Source: Stichopus chloronotus | Lineage: Eukaryota; Echinodermata; Holothuroidea; Aspidochirotida; Stichopodidae | DNA: 64,000 nt | Reading direction: 5' to 3' | Assembly: GCA_021234535.1 (NCBI GenBank) | Contig: CM037848.1 | Span: 9,376,444 to 9,440,443, forward strand | Shown: positions 51,368 to 64,000 of the stretch, in pieces | Layout: every line of letters begins with the position of its first letter | How positions within the stretch are numbered: position 1 is the first letter of the stretch | Made by a program: the position numbers and the translations under genes | Notes under the pieces: generated by a model | Told to the model about the DNA's origin: nothing | The model's database searches: none | Seen by the model: the letters and a program-made list of their open reading frames with translations, nothing else

Positions 51368-54300
51368 CTATGTGAATATAATCGGTACAGTACATCAAGA
51401 ACCCTGGACCTCACTAACTGTCATTTTTATGTGGATGATTGGTATTACCACACAAATAGTGCAAGACGAAACATCAAGCTGACTTGGAAAATGTTGCTGA
51501 CCTATTCACGCTTGTGCATTATGTTCCCAATAAAGTTTATCTACCGCACTCACTCAAAATGTGGACACGGCTCTGGATCAAGTCAACACATGTGGGGGCA
51601 CCGTGTTGCACATATGGCAAGATGGCCATTGGCTATTACCACTATAGCATGAACAGTCTGAACAGCAGTAATTATTGTAGTGTCCCTCTGCGATTATTAC
51701 AAAGCATTTCAAAACAGACATTGATGATAAACAAGAAAACAAAATGTTTTACAGTAGAGTAGAAAAAAGGAGTCTTGGGCAGACACAGACCCGTCTTTAA
51801 GATATTTGGAATGGTTCCCACAGTCTTATGAACAAACATTTCATCGATACGTACGCAAGTCAGTCCAAATGTCACGTACTACACCCCAAACCATATTACT
51901 GTCGCAACATATTTTCAAATATCAATGTCTAGGGTTCAAAACTTTGAGCGGCATATTGAGTTGTTTCATGAAATTCACTCAATTTTCCTAAACCTGTCAA
52001 GTTTCCTTCATGTAATATAGTCACAAACGGTCAAACTAAGCAGATCCCCATATGTCACACAGAAAGGAACATTAAAGAGGGAGTATATGATTTGACTTAA
52101 TGCACACAGCCAGTACGAGTTAAGGTCAAAAATTGAAAAATTTTGACAGTGTGCACAACTATTGGATGCGAATCTTGATTAATCATGCTACTATTAGCAT
52201 CATTATGTATTTGTACAGTTCAAAATCCTCATAAACTTATCGATATCAACTCAATGAGCCCCTTTAAGATCATGGCAAACAGCTGTACTCTATGCGCACT
52301 TTCGACATTTAGAGATAAAAAGCTGAGAAAAGAGGTTTTCACTATCTGAAATGTGCATGCTTGCTAAATTTCTGTCGGAAATGTGTCACTGTGTGGACTT
52401 ATACATGACTTCAAATTGCACGAAGCCACTGACGAGAGACAACTACAGTGCGTCGCTGTGAACATGAACCGTTATCATGGGTAAGATCACTCAGAAAAGC
52501 AACAATTAGGAAAAGGAGACTGAGGTACTGTGTAACTTCAAACCATGAAACCTTGAAGTTGAAGTCCCTCGAATAAGCCACTCCTAAGCAAACTGTTGGG
52601 ACACTGTACCCCCCACCGCTATCATTCATCTTTTTTTTTTTGCTTTTGTTTTTATGCACACCAATTTCAAATGTGCATTATGGTCTGGTCCCATATTGCA
52701 AACCAGAGCAGGCCGAATATACCGACAGGTGGAAAGTCTCCCTCGTAATGGATTGAAGTAGCCTGGGTATCTCTCCTTCTCCGTCTTCATCTCCGAGTGA
52801 CGTCTATTAGTCTCTGATAGGCCACTTCAATTTGTCCTGCTAGATGAGAGGTGTGAAATTCCACACCGCTTGCGAAAACAATCTGCCATTTTGGGCTTTA
52901 AGGAGAGTTTGATTTCATATCTTTTGGAACAACAGCATCTCCTCCTCTTGAAAAAATGCGAAAGGGGAATTGTTAAAATATGAGGCAAGAATTAAGCAAA
53001 TGCCAGCGAGTTTTCATAACTTGTCTGGGTGCGCGCAGTAAATGTAACGTATACTGTATGTGATTATTTTATGGACAGAAGGATACTTCAGACTGGTGGC
53101 ATAAAACAACAATGACATGATTCAAAATGTGCCTGGTGTGATGCTGGATTTACAGTCGCATAATTTCAGATCAATCAAATCAAATCAAATAAAAAGCTGT
53201 AAAATGAAAACGATCAATAGTTACTTGCTTTAATTACTTGGCAACCAGATTAAAATCAAACAAAATCAAGCAAAGTCCGCAGATACCTCTTATATTTCTT
53301 TGTTTTTTATTTTTATTTATGGAATTTTGTACTTTGGGGATTTGTTTGAATATGTGCTCATGCCCTTACTTGTTTATTTACACAGAGGTTTCGACTTAAG
53401 CTCCACTAGTGACAGGCTACAGTCCACAAAAGGCGTGTTACATAATTACTTTTATGAGATTGCACTTTACCATCAAGACTGAGGTGGTTAAAACGGGTGT
53501 AAGTGCAAGCTTAAAGTCCATTAAACTACGATGATTTAGGTGTGCAAGGGGCGCCAGATACAACAATCGCAATATGAAAGTCACGTGATCACTCCATCTT
53601 TGTAAACTTTATGCCGAGTCAATTAGTTGCATAATTACTGAACAAAAGGTGCGACAACAGCAGCACGAAATAGCTCTTTCATCAGTTCGTAAAACTCGAA
53701 CCCCACAAATTATTTCTGACACTCATTTGTCAGGTACCCGGGTGGGTACTCGACAAAAAAGTGAAATCTATAGGAAACGTAATTACTGTTTCGACAAAAA
53801 CCTTACCTCATATTTCGTGGGAAGAGGTCCTCTAAGTTAAATACAGTATGCACACCATCAGATCATTTTCCCACATGATATTTCGATTTACTTCCCATGC
53901 AGATTAGGAACGTCTGGTATTGACCTAAGGAAACGATGCTGCAGTTCACTTCATAAAGGAAATCGGGTAGTAACTTGAACCTGGGTAGTAGCTGTGGAAG
54001 CATGTACCCAGGTAACCATACCTGGTCTACTTGTAAAAACAATTGAACTATATGCTTTTTAGGGGTTCTTTATGCATTAGTACCCCTCCCCCATTTGACC
54101 TCCCTTTTTTTTTCTCCCCTTTGGTCTAACTTGTTTTTTTTTAAGTACTTTCTATTTTTATCTTTTTTTTTTTAGCACACTGAATTTGCTACATGCAACT
54201 TTGTGAAGAATAAAATCAAGACTTAGTGAAAGATCCTTCAATTAGGGATATGGTTAAGTCCATCATGCATACCCATCTGCATGAAAATGAATGTTCGATC

Positions 54301-54597
54301 ATCTCATTGTTTATTCATTGTCTGTTCACTGTCTCATAGGCAACAACAAACGTTGAGCCATCATGTCTAGGATAGATCTACACAGTTCGTACTCCTTCAG
54401 CGCCTGAGGGTATTGCTCAACTTAACACTATATACATCGCCTACATACTGAGCTGACGGATGAGTGTAAAACAAAAGCTCTCATTAATAACGACAGGACA
54501 TAATCATACTATTTCCATGACAACTTTGCAATGATTATCTATAACACTTCATAACCAAATGGCTGATTTTCATTATGTTATCAAACTGAGAGCCATA

Positions 54598-55140
54598 GGA
54601 AATACAGTAAATTCTTCCTTGACAGTAATGCAAAAAATCTGCTACAGTAAATCAAGAAGAAACTGATCAGACACAGATCCGACACAGATCCGACATGAAG
54701 ATATAGAATATTAGCCAACGTAACAAAATTGGGTTTACTACAAGATATGATGGAAATTGTTCCATCACAGGAATTAACCAATGCAAGAAATCTGCTAGAT
54801 TTAAAAAAAAAAAAAAAAAAAGGAGAAAAAAAGCTGATCAAACATAGATCAGACTCAAAGATTCAGATTATTAGCCAACAAAACAGTATACTAAAAGATA
54901 TGACGGAAATCCTTCCATGACAGGAATTAATGCAAGCAATACAAGACATAAGCTGGGTTGAAAACAAACCGATCGGACACAAATTGGACACGGACGTCCT
55001 GACTAATAGCCAACAAAACAAATTTAAGTCTTCCAGAAGATACATGAAAATTCTCTCATGACAGGAAGTATAATGTAGGCAATGCCAGAAATCTGCGACG
55101 GTAGATTGAAAGAAAACTGATCACACAGCAGGTCAGACCT
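54598..55140. repeat. Tandem repeat, about 140-155-bp period, roughly four units
   Basis: Shared landmarks are agatatgatggaaat (54743, 54896, 55036), attagccaacaaaaca (54713, 54870, 55008) and a gatccgacacagatc / gatcggacac block. An A-run of 19 expands the second unit. Small open frames on both strands here are repeat by-products. Confidence 0.85.
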
Positions 55141-55989
55141 GAAGATTCCGATCATGACGATTACTTGTACAATTGTAGCCTTTGATACTGTAGGTTTGAC
55201 GATTACATAAACCACTTCACGAGTACCAGTACAAGAAAGACAATCACAAACATTGAAAATGTGCTGAATACTTACCAAATTGTTGAGACACTGGATTGAA
55301 CTCCAAACAGCAAAATACTCTGCTTTGCTTATTTCCTTACATGTTTTTCTCTCCTTTTGTTTTGATAATATTGCACCAGTTTTAATATGTGTTCAAAATA
55401 TCGTTACGGTCGGGTATATAATGCACCGAAAAATATTCAGACAGTCGACTCGACAACACTCGACGGACGTGCATTTGAGCCAAATCACCAACCCTAGGAC
55501 ATGCACTGTATGAAGAGTTGAATTCCAGAAGAGCTGGCTAATAGGAACATGATCCTCACATTAACTGAAATACATCCCTGCCAGAGCCAAACCTCAAAAC
55601 ATAAATCACACCCAGTGACTGGGCCCAGTGTTGTCACCCAGTGCCTGGGTGAAAATAGTTTCATTTTTTTTTTTTTTACTGCCAGATGATGAAGTTGTAA
55701 CATAGTCATTGACATAATGATATCACATGACAGGACCTGCTGGAGAGTAGAATGTCAAAGTTACAGATCAATGCTTGGGGAAAAAAAGATATATCATTTT
55801 TAAAAATATATCCTTCAGAAAAAGCTATGGTGACATATTCTTGACACTGCCATGCAACAATACTTCCGAATTAGGAACACAATGGGTATTGGGGGTGGGG
55901 GGAGGCAAAATCTTGTTTTGTAGGAGACGGATAGAGGAAAAGGGTGGCTATAAGCTATGAGGTGGAGACTTGGATGGCAGAGAAATTAA

Positions 55990-56441
55990 AGGGGAATTCA
56001 GGCCAGGGTTTGACTAAGAAAGTTCACCTTACGTTGATTTTTCATTCTAAACTGATTGTTAGCCGAAATAAAGAGACGTTGAGGAGGTGCTTGAAGGTTC
56101 CCATGCTGTTCGTGCATTGCGCAATGCTAAGTAAACAAGAGTTTGGTGATAATTGATGATACATACAGCACACGTAGGCTACGTATGAAATAGGTAAGCC
56201 CCACCTCCTCATACCTTGAAAAGGCACTAGTATTGAATATTCATATTTGATTTGATGAAAACGGATGTTACAGGCTTTCAGAGTTCTTCACCGATTTTTG
56301 GCAAATTTGACTCGTTTGAACTTGAAATTGTCCACATGTATTGAGATAATCTTGATCATATTTGTTAGTTATAACTCACTGTACGATAACAGTGGGGAAT
56401 TGTAGTGAAATAAATTGGGAAAATAAACCCTGATTTCCCCT
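55990..56441. mobile_element. Second TTAA-flanked MITE family
   Basis: It is flanked by TTAA at 55986 and 56442. Its ends are inverted repeats AGGGGAATTCAGG and, read inward from the right, AGGGGAAATCAGG. It is about 452 bp with no supported coding frame. The outer bases resemble the first family (AGGGGAA versus AGGGAAA) but the interior differs. Only one copy was seen in this window. Confidence 0.65.
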
Positions 56442-57723
56442 TTAAGTGCTACACTCACAAGAGGTAATCAACTTACAGACTCGCAAAAGTGAGGCATCTT
56501 ACAAGTTTAAAACTCAAATCAACCTCCAACCTCTCATTGTAGTTTTTAATTTTGGAACCATGACAAATGGTGCCACTTTAAAGAACAACAATAATCTTGG
56601 ACAATTTATTGGTATGATGGGGCAAAACAAGTAAACAGCTGCAAATATACAAAAAATAATAGTAAAAAAAAAAAAAAATAAGTCACACAACAAAGGACAG
56701 TCCTATTTCTTCTTAATCTTCACTGCCCGTCAACAACCCTTCCCCGCCCTCCCAGAATAAAACTAAACCCAGAACAGCATTGCATTTGGCTAGTGTAAAT
56801 GATCAGCACACAGATTTAGAATGATGCTCATAGTCCTTAATACGCACAAAGGTCTTGATCCTCAGCTTTCGCTGGAGACACTGCTACAGGTCTAATGAAC
56901 CTGCAGTTCAGAATCAAGCAGTGGCTTTGTCTTATATTTATCTACAAAGGTCTATAGATGCACTTGTTTTTAACATTCCATATTTTGTATTATATACTGA
57001 GGGTATGTCCATGCCGTCAGTTGAATGACAAAACTGTAACAAGGATGAAAATGCTCAACCTGTACACCCTCCTACAGCCTTGACAATGTCTATCCCAGTA
57101 CCGTAGAGATATATCTTTATAATGCAATCCTAAATATTCTTAATTACTTTCAAGTGATGTATCTCCATTATTTAGTGCACATGGACTTGGAGGAAGCATT
57201 TGGCAGAATCCCTGATGCATGTCCATCCCACCTTTCAGGAAAAATTCCAATTATTTTAAATTGCATTTCCTGTGGTTTAAATGGTTAGGTATTTATAGGT
57301 GTTGGCACCGAGTCCTTCAAACTGGGGGACGTACCCGAAGTCCTATAGTCAGTTGGGTTCTGTAACAAAATACCCAAAAAAATATCACTTCTGTTCAAAG
57401 ACTATGAGTTTGTTGTGAAGTCATAATACTAAACTTTGCTTTGAAAGTTTATGTGACACAACTTTTGTATCGTACACAATAACAGGAACACAATAATAGG
57501 TATGATAATGAAGGTTTCTTAGGCATACATGTTGAATTTTGTCACACATACAATATGCGTTACTATTAGTGACACTTAAAATCTGAGTAGGAATGGCAAA
57601 ACTGAAGGGTCCTAACATCGTACCCACCATACAGAGCAAATACTGTAGCTCAAAATAGAATTTTCCGAATTTTCTCAAGGAAAATAGGTGGTCCTGTTCA
57701 TGAGAAGGGATAGGCAAGTGACA

Positions 57724-57860
57724 GATTCCTTCACACAAATGTGATGTAGGGTACCGTGGAAATATTAGTGCTAACAATAAAGCCATCATCTTGGTCAGAT
57801 ACCTGACGGCTATAAGAAGAAATAACCTAATTCCAGGTCTCACGAATCGATGAACACACT
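57724..57860. repeat. Dispersed repeat, copy B
   Basis: Collinear with copy A at 44164-44306. It accounts for part of the 140-codon minus-strand open frame at 57421-57843, which is therefore unlikely to be a gene. Confidence 0.75.
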
Positions 57861-60337
57861 TTTATGAATCTCTCTCAACTCAAGGAGGACAACCTCTCCT
57901 CCTTCAAACCAAGCAGGTTGTCTCACCTCTGCCAAACAGGCAGCTGTCATACTATACAGTACACACACAGCACAGCAAGTCACCAAAACATTAACCCCCC
58001 TGTAGCAGTACTTACCATTTACTATATAGCAGTAACATTGCAGCTTTACTCCAAGACCATCAACCAATTCTCCAAGCAGCAGAAAGTGGCCCACAGGTGT
58101 GCTTTACATCCACAAAATTAAAATCCCACAAAATTTAAAACCAGAAATTGGAAGAGAAGTTCCACTAGGTCCCCACGACTGTTGCATGCATGTAGTACAA
58201 ACTCTCTACCACACGACATGTGTCTGACGAAGATCACCAGAGAAGCAGAGCAAATCACTTTGTCAAACCAATGGAATGTGACATACAACTGGACCTGTGA
58301 ATCATGAACACTGAGTATATATCAACTGTCAACAGTTAGGGGAGTGATTAAGTCCCCCCTATTATCAATAGCTTTGGAGTAGCAGCTAAGTTTACAGGAA
58401 GAGAGCTACAGAAAAGTCTGAAAAGAAAGAGGAACAATCCACCACAGCATGTTCACAATAGACCATAATAGCTATTGTGAACTGGGGCATTGTATCCTTT
58501 TTTTGTAGGGAAAAGAATGATAATTGATCACTCCAGAGTCTGGTGGCTGGCTCAGGCTGGCTGATAATTGGCAAGCTATGGTATGCCTGCACTCCTCACC
58601 AATCGTCCTTAAGGTATGGTCCTTTCAGATATGGAATATGTCTTAAAGTTACTATTTGCAGAAGTGACAATGACTGTGACAGCCACACTGGCACGTACAT
58701 GTCACAATGGTAGAGATAAGAAGTTACTAAGTAAAACATATGCAGCGAGCAAAACTGATGAGAAACTTAAAATTTTATCAGTTTGAAAAATATAAGAGTG
58801 CATGGCACAAAGTGATTCTCATTAATTCTTTACAAAATTGCTGATTCTCATCAAAGATTTTAAAAGGCAATAAAGGGTCCAACTCCATTAATTAAAGTGC
58901 CTAAATCAACTGATATGAAAGGTGCTCACTGACTAAATTTTACCCATTTGTACTTAAGAAGTGGTCACTGTCTGTAGGCTACAGTCAGGCTACATCTAAA
59001 CATGATATGGTCACCGCTATCGTCATATGGATCCTGCAGTGTTCTAGCTGCTATGGGTCAAAAGTGTCTACGGAAACAAATTTAAGCCAAGTTTCACAGA
59101 TTCCCCATTGGTTGGATGATAACTGTATAAAATCCAATTTGAGGCAAAATATGGTTTCAGTCAACAAATCTACAAATCGCTGCAGAAGGAACTGTGTAAA
59201 TGATACTACAGACAGTTTTACCTAAATGGCCATGCAACTGCATCATGCATGAAGTGGGATGTTAGCAGGAACAGGAAGAGAAACTATCCGCAACAGCGGG
59301 ATGCTAGGGAAAAAAATCTTGACGTGACTGAAAGTGTAACAAAAAGTCATCAATCCCTGTACCTATGACACTGACATTTCTAAAAATAAACACTTTTGAG
59401 AGCCTTCAATGCCATGTATGGACGTTAAACCGCATTCACTTCCTACTTCCACTACTTCGTGTTTACACTGGGAGAAAGTCTTGAACGTCACCATCGATGG
59501 CTTAACCACAACGACGTACCTCCGATGTTGTTAACATTCATCGAATGTAACGATGACATCATTTCCTTTGTTTCCAAAAAAAAAAAAGGAGCTTCCCTTT
59601 CCATTCAGGCTGAGAATTAAAGTCCGAACTTTTCACGACAACATCCTCTTGGCCAAGATGTGACTCATCATCCTGTCTGGCTCTTAATAATTTCATTTTC
59701 ACTCTGGTTCTTTGCTTTTGTTCTTGCACTTTTCACCGTGAACTGTAGTCAGCAGTTATTTGCAAGTGCATGGGTATTTCAAGAGGAAGATATTCATTCC
59801 ACCTGACTAGAGCTATTTAAAGCTCGAGGGAATTACTATGCGATAATGTACGAAATCACAGTTTGATTGTGGAAACTGATCAATAATATTGTAGCATAGA
59901 ATATTCATCTGCTCATTCACTGGTTTGTTTGTGGTTGAATCAGCAGCTGGCTTGATTGCTTGTGAGACACGAAATGTGTTTGGAAACTTTCCTCTACTGC
60001 AGTGCATAATTTGGAAGACAACGAAATTACGTTACATAACAACTATACAGGGTCTGAGGCCTAGCCCAAACCCAGCACACACGTGTCAAAATACATTTCA
60101 AACTTTTATTCCAACTTTTTAAGCTTTTACACTAATTGTCCTTTTTTGACCTTTTATGTCCCTTTCAAATTTTACTCTTATACAGTGGATTGAATAAATG
60201 AAATAAATGGGGGAGGATGAAAACAAATTCCCAAAAGTATTCTTACTTCCTAATTAAATACAAAACATTTTATGCAAAGTTTGGGAAATCATATGAATGC
60301 ATCTGGCAGTAACAGAACAAGCACATTGCTGCTTTAA

Positions 60338-60668
60338 AGGGAAATAGGGTCTTTTTGTTTTAAAGAAAATCACAATTCTAAAACCAATAATTGTGGACAC
60401 CGAAAATGACAGATAATTCAAAATAAGGAAGAGCAGTGGCCTTCTGTGCAAAGAAATAACGATTCCACATACAGAAATTTGCCAGGTTATTTGTTGCTCA
60501 AGAATATAATTTTTTTTTTCAAACTTCCAAAAATTCAAAGGATGCATCTATCCATTACTCATCTTATTTATGACGTTTGGAGGAGATGAATCTTTTGCAG
60601 GTGTTTGACTGATGAGACTGAAAGGTTTAAAAATGAATAAATTTATTTTCCTTGAATGTCATCACGGT
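60338..60668. mobile_element. TTAA MITE, copy 4 (one end degenerate)
   Basis: It begins with TTAA plus AGGGAAATAGGG at 60334 and follows copy 2 through aaggaagagcag, gttatttgttgctca and gcaggtgttt. It loses similarity near tgtcatcacgg without a recognisable right inverted repeat. Confidence 0.75.
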
Positions 60669-63600
60669 TCATTGCGAGTGCCCAACATCCCTTTCAAGGA
60701 AAACCAATTGGTACAACTTTCCAAATTTTGTCATGATACTTCTATCTGCAGTCTTTCAAACAAGAAGACGCAAATAGGAGTCACAAAGAAAATACAAAGT
60801 TAGCATGAATATACCCTGTTTACTCCCTCGCAAGTCACCATTTTAATGTGAAATCACCTGAATTGTCACATATCACACACGCACCTTCACAAGTCACATA
60901 CAGGTACATGTGCTACGCCATACTTTTCGAAAACGGCGAAGCGCTATACAACGACAGCGTGAAGTTGGAAGTAACATTTCAAATGAAGTCATTATGAAAA
61001 TAACATCATTACCGTTGTGACTGTTTTTAATGGATGTCATTATTAAATGTAGGTTGAAATTGAGGCATCGGTCTGGTTCCCCTTCAAGGACATCAGACAA
61101 AGTTACATACAATGCCAACTGTAGCTGCTGACCACTTGCTTGGAGCATGGATGGGTCAGCGGGCTCTGCCGGCACCGATGGAATCAAAACACTGTGCACG
61201 CCGTTTTTTTTTCGAGATGCTGCTGAAAAATGCAACCCACGGACAGTAACGATTTGGCTCTTGTAGATTTGCTGTCTGTCACTTTCCTTTCGGAGCTGAT
61301 TGCAGAATGTAGGTAAGCCACATCTGGCCAAACTCTTTGCCACTTCGAAAAATAAAGTGAATTTTAGATGAACTTTGTATTCTGTCTACCTTCTAGGCCT
61401 TTACTACCAATGAAACTGATTTCCATAAAATTCTGTAGTATGTCTCAGGGTCTGAATATGCCTTAAAATATATCAGTGGTGCAATTTGGCAAAAAAAAAA
61501 GTTGTCAGTGCCCTTTTTGAGGGTTACTGTTACTGTACACGTTGCGGAGCTTTATATTTTTGGGCCTGGGCTTATTCTGGCATAAATCAGTCAAGCGATT
61601 AAAGAAACACAAGTTTTAGCCAAGTACAGATGGAGTAAGGCTCAGCTGCATGTGAACATTCATATAAACAGACCCAACAAATTACTTAGGCTGCCTTCAT
61701 TGCAAAACTATGTGCCCTTGTACCTCTTCACACAATGTTTAAAAGGTGAATAATGTACTCAAGCATATCGCAATGTAATGTGGTGATCATTGTAGCGATA
61801 AATTACATTTAAACTGCAGGGAAGCTCTCGGCTTAAATGCTGAGTCATGGATGGCGCAATGAAGTGAACTTAATTCTACAAATGCAAGCGTGCACTTACT
61901 GGCTTGCTACATTAAAGTCACAAGTCAGCCTGTGATGGATGAAAATGCTTGCGAGGAATGCCCCGACAAGTAGGGTTATCTGGTCATTGAGGCGAGATCA
62001 AAGTCGTATTTAGTTGGCTAATTCCAAGTTTCATGTTGGTGGATGCGAAACGATGTATGAGGGGAAATGAGAGTGATATGATGACGAATAGTAACTTTTT
62101 ATCCTCAATGATACCGTAAAACTGCTCTTACAAATCTGACAGGCAAGTGTTGCCACAATGAAGCAGGTCAGGTTAGGCAGCAGTGAGACTGAGGGGGTAA
62201 TGTCATGTATGTTATGTGATGATTTACGATCAAATGGCAAAAGATGTAACGATAACATGAAGGTGTCCGAACGATTCTTTGTTCTCGTATGGATTTTAAC
62301 TTTGAGCAAAAAATTGCAATACTTCATCTTGGTGTTCGTTGCATGGGAGTCATATCACTGTTGCTCATACAAAATACACATTGGCCTATCTGCATGGCTA
62401 TTCTGGAAAACTACCCTATCTAGCTGGAAAAGGGAGAAAACAGGAAGGGGACATCGAGGAAGCATTCCATTTCAGAGTAATGAAAGTTTGCAAACAAATG
62501 AGGAAATTTCTGGGAAAGCCTGGACCCTTTTATTTCCAGTCACTCCTCAATCCCTACCTTCCAACTACCATCCCTTCTTCCATGAAAAGTTATAACGCAT
62601 CATTATGATGACATGACATGTGAAGGAACGTGGCCGGTGATGGTTACAGAAAAAGTGACTGAAATCCAGCTACCGGAGGAGATGAAGTGGAAGATCAAAG
62701 GTGGAGTGGAAGATCAGTAAGAAAGAATATACCCCATGAAAAATTGAGATGGAAACATCCTGTGCCCAACCTGACCGATGTTTTGACAAAAACACTGCAG
62801 CTGGTTTTATTTAATTCCTACTGTACCTTGCCTATTTAAAGCAAAGCTTTTTCTACCTGATGTTCTCTTTGTCTCAATGCCTTTGGTTTTTTTTGGTTTT
62901 TTTTTTACTTCTCTCTCCACTCTTTCTTCCCAGCCAAGAACAAAAAGATTGTTCCAGACTCATGGTTAACAATGCCCCACTGACATTGATGTGAAGAGAG
63001 CATGGATTTTCACATTGATGGTGGATCTGAGCGTCTCCCTGGTGATACCCAAAGAATCAGGTACGAAGATATTCAAAGATAGGTCCCTTGTTTTACTCTT
63101 TTTTTTTGCTGCCTTTATTGTTTTGCACACTAACATATCATCACCTCTGAACTTCTGTCTTCCATTGCCATCAACGGAACATGGAAAAGCAAAGAAGCTT
63201 TGGTCTATAAGTCATCTCATTTTCTCAAATTCTATCCATCATTAAGTTGAATGAACCTAGTATTACTATAATGTCGCTGATGAAAACATTTGGCTTCAAT
63301 AAAGATACCCTCTGACAAAGCCCAGGTACTATACTGGGGAGCACCAAGTGGGGGAGCCCTTTGACTTGATCCCAGCAAATGTCAAAAAAAAAGAGTAAAA
63401 CACACTGATAGATACCACATTTGAAACAAAAGAGGAAAAAAAAAATTTAGGATACATCCCTGGAAAAAAAAATGTTCATCCAGAAGTCTACACCAGCAAA
63501 GCAAAGGTTTTGGTATCACTGGCTGATACAAAAAGGCACCCTCATTAGTTGTCTTATATTTTTCTAAGTAATTATGATTTCCTTCATTTGGGTGCAACAA

Positions 63601-64000
63601 TAAAGAAAAAGATTTTGAGAAGAAAGTTGTGATATCTGATATGACACTTTTTGACATTCCATACATAATGTAATGACATTGCACCATGACACAACATATT
63701 ACACCATTCCTACACAGGTTTTTAAGCCTTGAATTTAAGCAGGTGTTGACGAAAAGTAACTTAAAAGGTACTCAAATGCAATTTCTCCATCTACTTAGGG
63801 GGCTTCCTCAAACTCCTTCAAGTTATACCATCTCCATACCTCGTAAAATGTTCTTTAAGTCTTCATCACTTCTACTTCAGATCCTTTGTAATCACTTCAC
63901 AATGTAAATTCAACCCCCAAAAATCTGATTCGACTCAAACACTTTGTCACACCATTTTCCAAATATCTACTGGTTTACCACTACACAGGAAGGGGGGAGA

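Larger units (their letters stand above)
43200..64000. other. No identifiable gene; repeat-rich region
   Basis: I see no homology to a known protein here. Weak splice-bounded candidates on the minus strand (45481-45521, 47089-47118, 51328-51367, 53807-53831, 58016-58069) could be upstream tensin exons, but their phases allow more than one chain. Two long open frames (57421-57843 minus and 60894-61343 minus) lack convincing start or splice context. The rest is repeats, listed separately. Confidence 0.5.

Noticed and set aside
57175..57240. Reverse-transcriptase-like phrase M-D-L-E-E-A-F-G-R-I-P
   Set aside because: It resembles the retroelement motif D-L-E-K-A-F, but stops lie close on both sides and no other reverse-transcriptase blocks were found.
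57421..57843. 140-codon minus-strand frame
   Set aside because: It overlaps the dispersed repeat 57724-57860 and has low-complexity hydrophobic content without splice or start support.

Overview
This is animal nuclear DNA, AT-rich and intron-dominated, with short exons bounded by GT-AG splice sites, no operons and many short repeats. The one gene I can identify by homology is a tensin on the minus strand. Its best-supported exons lie at 15800-15759, 13440-13379, 12034-11967, 10782-10634 and 2959-2837, in transcription order. They join in phase into 148 codons that run from a charged N-terminal extension into the PTEN-like phosphatase domain of tensin, stopping at the catalytic loop (His-Cys-Lys). 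The rest of the phosphatase domain and the C2, SH2 and PTB parts must lie beyond the left edge. The tensin sequence is clearly diverged from vertebrate paralogues. Together with repeats rich in TGACC half-sites and many small TTAA-flanked elements, this suggests a marine invertebrate, perhaps an echinoderm; that placement is an inference only.

Layout. 1-2836: downstream tensin intron. 2837-15800: the five tensin exons, separated by introns of 1.2-7.7 kb; the largest contains a 145-bp tandem array carrying DR1 nuclear-receptor-type sites. 15801-39736: either a large tensin intron or upstream sequence; it has a TTAA element (17.8 kb), a tandem array of paired hairpins (24.6-25.2 kb) and a second TTAA element (33.7 kb). 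39737-43200: candidate 5' tensin exons and a CpG-rich island that could be a promoter. 43.2-64 kb: no gene I can name; tandem repeats (54.6-55.1 kb), two more copies of the TTAA element, a different TTAA element (56.0-56.4 kb) and dispersed repeat pairs.

Only the tensin exons have homology support. All other exon candidates rest on splice signals plus open frames. I found that such candidates turn up by chance often in this sequence, so they carry low confidence. No rRNA, tRNA, snRNA or CRISPR array was recognised.
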